Source: Cryphonectria parasitica EP155 (taxonomy: Eukaryota > Ascomycota > Sordariomycetes > Diaporthales > Cryphonectriaceae). Taken from it: 64,000 nt of DNA. This document shows, piece after piece, positions 58,851-64,000 of this stretch; position 1 is the first letter of the stretch; each line of letters opens with the position of its first letter. The stretch lies in NCBI RefSeq assembly GCF_011745365.1, contig NW_024468914.1, positions 2,816,228 through 2,880,227 of the forward strand, given 5' to 3'. The notes below the pieces were generated by a model. That model ran no database searches. It had not been told where the DNA came from and worked only from the letters and a program-made list of their open reading frames with translations. The position numbers were made by a program, and so were the translations under genes.

Positions 58851-60398
58851 CTAGAGGACATCCCAAGCATCCTCGGCGGCATGACAGAACTTGCTGCATG
58901 CGACGCTGGCCGAAAGGCTGAAGTTGCTGATGGAAATCTTCTCGTCGACATAAGGGTCGGCGAAGTTGTCAGGGCCCTTAGCCATTGCGCCCACAAATAC
59001 ACATATGCTCTCGTCCTTGTCAAGCTGATCGATGTAGCTACGTACGCGTACGAGGGGGGCTTCGAAGCTGAGGGTGACCTTGCGACACTTTGGAGGAAGG
59101 TGGTCGGTGATCGGGTTGTTGATGACGCGGAGGAGCTTCTCCTGGGAGTTTGTTGACTTGATGGACAGACGGTGGAGAAGCTGGACCATGAGACCGGCAA
59201 AGCGCTTGAAGGTGCGGGGAATGCGCACGGAGGGGGAGACCTCGATCAGAACGCCCTTGGCGGTGGAGATGTAGATCTGTAATCTACCGGCCTTGTTGAT
59301 GGGCGAATCAAGGAGGGTGAGGAGACACTGGACACAAGCCAACCAGGTCAGTCAGCGATGATCAGCATGTTGGATGCAGACCAGACCAAAGGGCGAGGGA
59401 ATTAAACTCGTGTTGAGACGGGCTAAGGCTCTCGTGTGCGTTCGTCGGAATAGTGGCGCAAGGGGGGAGAAGGGAGGGGGGAGAAGGGGTTGAGGGGGGG
59501 CCGAACCTGATGAGTGATGTCAGGTCTCGCCTCGCTGATGTCCCTATTCATCTTGCGCATGATCCCTATGTGCTCGTCGCTATTGAGCAGTGAGTACTTC
59601 TCCTCACGCTGGACGCCCATGTGACCTGTACGGGTGTGAGAGGACTTGTAGGTCTCGAGGCTGGCGTGGGACAGGACAACGATCAGGCGCTTCGAGTCCT
59701 TGTCGGTGACCGGAATGGAGGCATGCTGCTCGGCGACGAGCTGAGGAAGCTCGGGGGGCGGTAGCGACTGAGTTCCTGTCATCATCGAAGAAAAGCACAC
59801 TCAAAGTTAGGCCAGGGAGATCATAAAATGAGGACTGTGAGAGAGGAGAAAGGGATTGGCGGGGATAAGATGTTCAATAGTGATGCCGGTGGGAGGGAGG
59901 AAGGGAGATAGATGGGGGGCAGAGAAGATCGAGGTCAGGGAGATAGGCCAGACACAAAGAGGTTGTTGACATGATCGGTGCAACATCATAGCCAGGGCGG
60001 AACAGAGAGGCAAAGACACAGAGAGTCAAGGCCTGCCTGTGATCATGTCTCAGTCCGCTCGGTGACTTAATTGTGCACCCACAACCGACAGCACAGCGTG
60101 TCCGACTCCGAGCCAATCCAGCCATCTTCATGCTTGTTTATTCCCCGCCCACACCTCTTTTCTTCTCTCTGTATTTTTTCTCCATGGTCCTGCATAGACA
60201 AGGCCCGCTATTGCCGGTTCAGGTACCAGTAACTGCAATTGAGATCGTACAACCCGCAGAGAGCAGGACTCAGGAAAGATGTTTGGGAGGGCAGGGGGGA
60301 AAGGGCCCGGTGGAATGCAAGCAGGATCCAGGGAATTGAGGAAATAACATACGAGGCCTCTTGACGCCAGTGCGACGTTCTATAGGGGAAGTAGCCAT
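58851..60398 (-). CDS. EMG1: Ribosome biogenesis 18S rRNA pseudouridine N1-methyltransferase NEP1/EMG1
   Basis: A SPOUT-class methyltransferase acting on a pseudouridine of 18S rRNA during small-subunit assembly in the nucleolus. The protein (263 aa) is built from three exons: 60398-60353 ([15 protein letters not shown]), 59775-59507 ([46 protein letters not shown]) and 59327-58851 ([115 protein letters not shown]). These blocks are the canonical Nep1 sequence, including the R-x-P-R-T-F-K-R-F segment. Intron 1 is about 577 bp, much longer than its neighbours. Intron 2 has donor GTTCGG and a G/C-strand-biased run close to it. Confidence 0.93.
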
Positions 60399-63300
60399 GA
60401 TTGTTGGAGGCGTTGCCTTGGTTCAGCTCGATGGCTTTTCTCGGGCTGCAGGAAAAGCAGGCTGATGAGGATAGCGCAAGCGATGATACGTCTGCTGTGG
60501 TTGGTCAGGGAAAACAACACCGAAAAACCAGGGGTAGGAAAATGAGGGTGGCGGTCAATCTCTGCGTTGCGAGGGGATGAGACGTTGTCGGGTTCTGCGA
60601 CTGAGGGTGTGAATGTTGTGGTTGTGGGATTGGGATTGGGGTTATAGTTAAAGAGTCAGGCGGGCCAAGACGAACGAGGTTGAAAACCCTGACGGAGACA
60701 ATATCGGCGACAAAATCTCGCTGGGGGGCAGAAAGGGCAGCGCCAGTGGGCAGTGGGAACGAATAGCTTATGGGTGGAGCTCCGCCGGAAGATGCGGGTC
60801 GTCTGTATTTCTTCTCTGTACAGAGTAGCCTAGCACTAAAAGAGTCACGCACAGCGCAAGTCTAGGCCTAGGCTTAAGCCTAAAGGCCAGTACCTGCTTC
60901 CACCGGTTTGCCCCGAGCTCGGGGGGAAGGGGGGGGGGATCCTTCGGGATCCTTCGATCAGCCAACTGCGTTCGTGTATTTCTCTTTGCACCAATGACGA
61001 GTCTGGACTGTACGGAATAAGTATATTAGATTGGCACCGAATGTAGGGAGGAAGATCGGAGGAAGGGATCGCAAGGATGAAGGTGAGACGAAGAGAAGGA
61101 AAGAAGAGAGGAAAGAAGGAGGGAGGGAAAGGAGGGAAGATGAGCCTGGGTCAAAAGGAAGGTGAAGATGCAGTACAACCTCTCCAGTGAAAGGCTGGGA
61201 TCTCATCGCATCACCAGCATAGGTCATAGTAGGTAAAGTGCCTTCAATCAACGCCTCTTTCTCTCCTCCTCTGCTGACACAACTTTCTTCTCTAAATGCC
61301 AAAAATCTCACATTCCGAAGCGGTTCTCGGGACTTGCCCTTTCTGATGCCCGTTGACTCTACCAAGGTGGGGAAGAAAGCTCTCCGCGATTTTGATCGAC
61401 GTTTCGCCTCGTCGCAGTGTGGCTACCACCCTCGCACCCTACCAGTGGAGCCCCGCCCCCGATCACTTCACTTTCCATTGATGAGTACTACCCTCAGGGT
61501 CTATAGCCTCGTGGGTGGTGCTCGGCCGTCTTCAGCCTACAGTACTCACACACAATCTCACAAGCCCACAGCAATGATGCTCAAGTGCGCCGTCAAGAAA
61601 GAAAGAAAAAACAATCATGAAGGATTTTTGACATGGGAGAGGTAAAATTCACTGCTCGACGTCCATGTCAAGACAATACTGTCCATATACTATACACCCT
61701 ATGACAGATGGCTACAGTCATCCCCACAACAAATACTGGTCATCACTCTTGATGCCCCATTCGTCTCTCTTGAAAGGCTCAGCCCAAGGCTGCCTACGAG
61801 AGAAAATTCCCGAAGCGCTGGGTCGCGTTTGGAAGAAACCAGACGGCAGCGGGTTCTTATAAAAACATATGTACAGGAGAGAGAGAAGAGACAGGAATTA
61901 AGCAGAGAAGAAGAAGAAAAAACGACGAGAGTCCCCGCCTGGCTGTTTTGCCAAGAAGGGACCACGAGGATGTGTGCGTTTCCGTCTGCTCAGTAGTCGT
62001 CCATGAACAATGATTCGAGTTGCCAGAGGAGGTGATGCCGGGTCCACATGATCCAGAGATGATCAGTCAGCCGTTCAATGCCGGGTGATGATGAAGAAGA
62101 ACAAGAATACGAAGATCATGCTGGTACTGTATGTTGACTTCTTGGATGCGGTCCAGGGTGGCGAGACCGGGTCGTGGAGTCCTGATCTTCATTGGCGAGG
62201 TTGATCCCACCTCGCCGCACCGTCGGAGAGGGTCTGCTGCACTCGACATTCTTTCCTAAGTGCAGGGTTCACTCGGGTAGGCGGCAGAAGATCACAAGCA
62301 AATCAATTAGAACCAGGAACATGACCGATAGGAGTTGGTGGCGGTCATCTGGCACGTTTAGTCGCCGGCGCCCTTACGAAACAGCTGCAGGACCTGACAA
62401 CTCCGAGCGCGCTTGATCTGCCGCTGGAGAGGGGATCGCGAACCAGCCAACCAACCCAATTTCATGATGACGGTGAAAGCGCCGAGTTCCAGATCCAGGC
62501 CGGAAAGGCTGAGCGTGTGATCCTGGTTGTGCTAGGCCCGCTGCTCAAGATCTGTGTCGATGTAGTGCTGGTCTTTGCCGAGCCTACTCCTGTGACGGAA
62601 GCTGTTTCGCTGGCCGATCATGTAATGGTGTAACTCTGGGATGCCCGCGCACCCACCTTTCATCAGTCCCCACCCCTTCCTCCTTGTGCTACCAATCATG
62701 CTCCTTCGGTAGCGTTGCCGGTGTACAGGTTACTGCTACTATGGTATTTGCTAGTTCTCCTAGTTCTATGATGATATGTACCTGAGAAATATAGTGATTG
62801 TGCTTGACGTTTTAGCCATTCGGGGGATGGTTCAACAGATGAAAAACAAACCGCAGGTACTACAATAACCCACAGACTACACATAACAAATTCACCTTTC
62901 CCCCTCTGGATCGGAAAACAGGCGGAGAAAGAAAGAGAAAGAGAAGGAAGAAGGAAAAAGACTGTTTCCATCAATGAATACCATTTAAAGTTTTGTCACC
63001 TGCAACAGATCAGGTAGGCAGCATATGAGAAGGCAGTACGGTAAGCTTAAAAAGAAGCGCAGGTGGGTTCCCCTGTCCGAGGCGTGGGGAACAGGGGTAA
63101 GATATCAGACATGCACTGGTAGCTAGTGGGTTTGCGGCTCTCTCTTCTCGACGTCGTCACTACCAACCACTCATCTCTCCAGTCACAATTACAGCCATTT
63201 CTGTCTACTATAGTTACAATTCTACTATGATTTACCATGTACTTACTATTACTCACCTCGGCAGTATCAAAATCCCTGATCCGTCTGTTCCCTCCCCCCC

Positions 63301-63989
63301 CCCCCTTCCTCTTTCCCCTTGGCTTCAGCCCCAACTCTTGTCCCAACTCTGTGTCTGTCAACCCAGCATCTGTTCGCCTCGTCTTCTCGTCGTCCAAGCC
63401 TGAATTTCATCTCTATGGCTTGCTGTTGGCATCACTGGATGACACTCTGGATCCGACGAACCCCTCTTTCTGATGATCGGGGATCTTGATCTTCTGCTGT
63501 CAACTCAACTTGATAAACTTACCGCTGTTGCTGCTGCTGCTGCTGCTGTCCCTGCTACTGCTTTGTCCGGGAGAATGTCTCCCCTGTGAGATGGTCGTGC
63601 ATCCAGCCTCGATGACGACCTAGACCTCTCTTTGGCGGTTAGCTCTGGGTGTCAAGCTGGGCCAGAGGATTCCACCAGCACTGCACTGCAAGGTAAAGAA
63701 GCATACCCAGGCGGGTCTGCGGTCGACGTGTGTGATAGGCACGGGTGCAATGCCAAACCCTGGCTCGGTTTCTCTAAAGTCCCTCTTCCATGGGAGGGGG
63801 TCCTGGTTGCCCCCATCGTGTCGACCAGGACCCATGCCGTTTCCCTACCGCTTGGCTTTGGGATGACAGCCCTTGATGGGGCTTGGCTCTGCGACGAGCT
63901 CGTCGTCGCATGTAGTTTCAACGCCGCGGGATCTCCATTTCCTATGCACTGCGCCGTTGCTTCATTCCAACTTCCCCCTCCTTGCCATC
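60399..63989. other. 3.6-kb gene-poor stretch
   Basis: No coding region with family features was recognised on either strand. It contains a purine-rich tract (about 61,075-61,145, AAGGAAAGAAGAGAGG-type), a second purine tract at about 62,925-62,960, a C run at about 63,294-63,305, and a CTG triplet repeat at 63,524-63,549. The left end should be the NEP1 promoter. The right part may be promoter and 5' UTR of a gene starting at the window edge. The frame at 61,238-61,645 (135 codons) is the longest but has no supporting signal. Confidence 0.5.
63524..63549 (+). repeat. (CTG)n triplet repeat
   Basis: About eight CTG units, interrupted once near the start by TTG. They are followed by CCCTGCTACTGC. 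Confidence 0.85.
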
Positions 63990-64000
63990 ATGCCTCCCCA
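63990..64000 (+). CDS. Possible gene start at right edge
   Basis: ATGCCTCCCCA at the last bases is preceded by a pyrimidine-rich leader (CTTCCCCCTCCTTGCCATC), a common context for start codons in this window (compare H2B, which begins ATGCCTCCC). Only three codons are visible, so no product can be named and it may be chance. Confidence 0.25.

Noticed and set aside
61238..61645. 135-codon plus-strand ORF
   Set aside because: It has low-complexity composition, no recognisable domain, no splice context, and no support beyond its length.
62460..62515. C/D-box snoRNA-like TGATGA...CTGA pair
   Set aside because: There is no terminal stem and no internal C'/D' boxes. Such short boxes are expected by chance.

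Overview
The window is filamentous ascomycete DNA (Pezizomycotina, most likely a sordariomycete). The genes have short GT-AG introns, there is a divergent H2A/H2B pair, and the proteins look fungal. The window has two halves. Positions 1 to about 30,670 are very AT-rich and bear the marks of repeat-induced point mutation (RIP): Gln and Trp codons turned into stops, TpA excess, and retroelement domains still readable through many stops. From about 30,700 to 64,000 the sequence is ordinary GC-balanced, gene-bearing DNA.

The AT-rich half is almost entirely a nest of two Ty3/gypsy families. One is a chromovirus. Copy A is on the plus strand (4,648-10,328). Copy B is on the minus strand (10,329-16,433, continuing at 28,747-29,333). 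Copy C is a fragment at about 29,340-30,055, followed by LTR pieces to 30,672. The other family, called gypsy-X here, has an exactly 319-bp LTR seen three times. Its copy 2 (minus, 16,434-28,746, 12.3 kb) split chromovirus B within its 5' leader and is flanked by a 4-bp ATAT duplication. Its copy 1 (1-4,647) interrupts chromovirus A and runs off the left edge. Copy A itself appears to sit inside copy B. Both families carry a relic Cys-rich ORF on the antisense strand between pol and the 3' LTR. Gypsy-X also has a long unassigned sense-strand relic ORF there. This shared antisense cargo is the least ordinary feature of the window.

The gene half reads, left to right: a secreted type-B carboxylesterase about 400 bp from the RIP island; KGD2 (2-oxoglutarate dehydrogenase E2, minus), divergent from an LYR-type complex I subunit (NDUFB9/B22); histone H2A (minus), divergent from H2B (plus); SQS1-like R3H/G-patch protein (minus), divergent from the autophagy protease ATG4 (plus); JJJ1-like J-protein (minus), divergent from an SPX-RING ubiquitin ligase whose C-terminus is a CaaX-like CLVM; cystathionine gamma-synthase (minus); an unassigned VOC-like protein with a hydrophobic segment (minus); and the ribosome-biogenesis methyltransferase NEP1/EMG1 (minus). 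About 3.6 kb without a supportable gene follows, and a possible gene start lies at the right edge (63,990). These are mostly single-copy housekeeping genes with no evident common pathway. The exon structures were assembled by eye from splice signals, reading frame and family continuity. No RNA genes, CRISPR arrays or origins were recognised.
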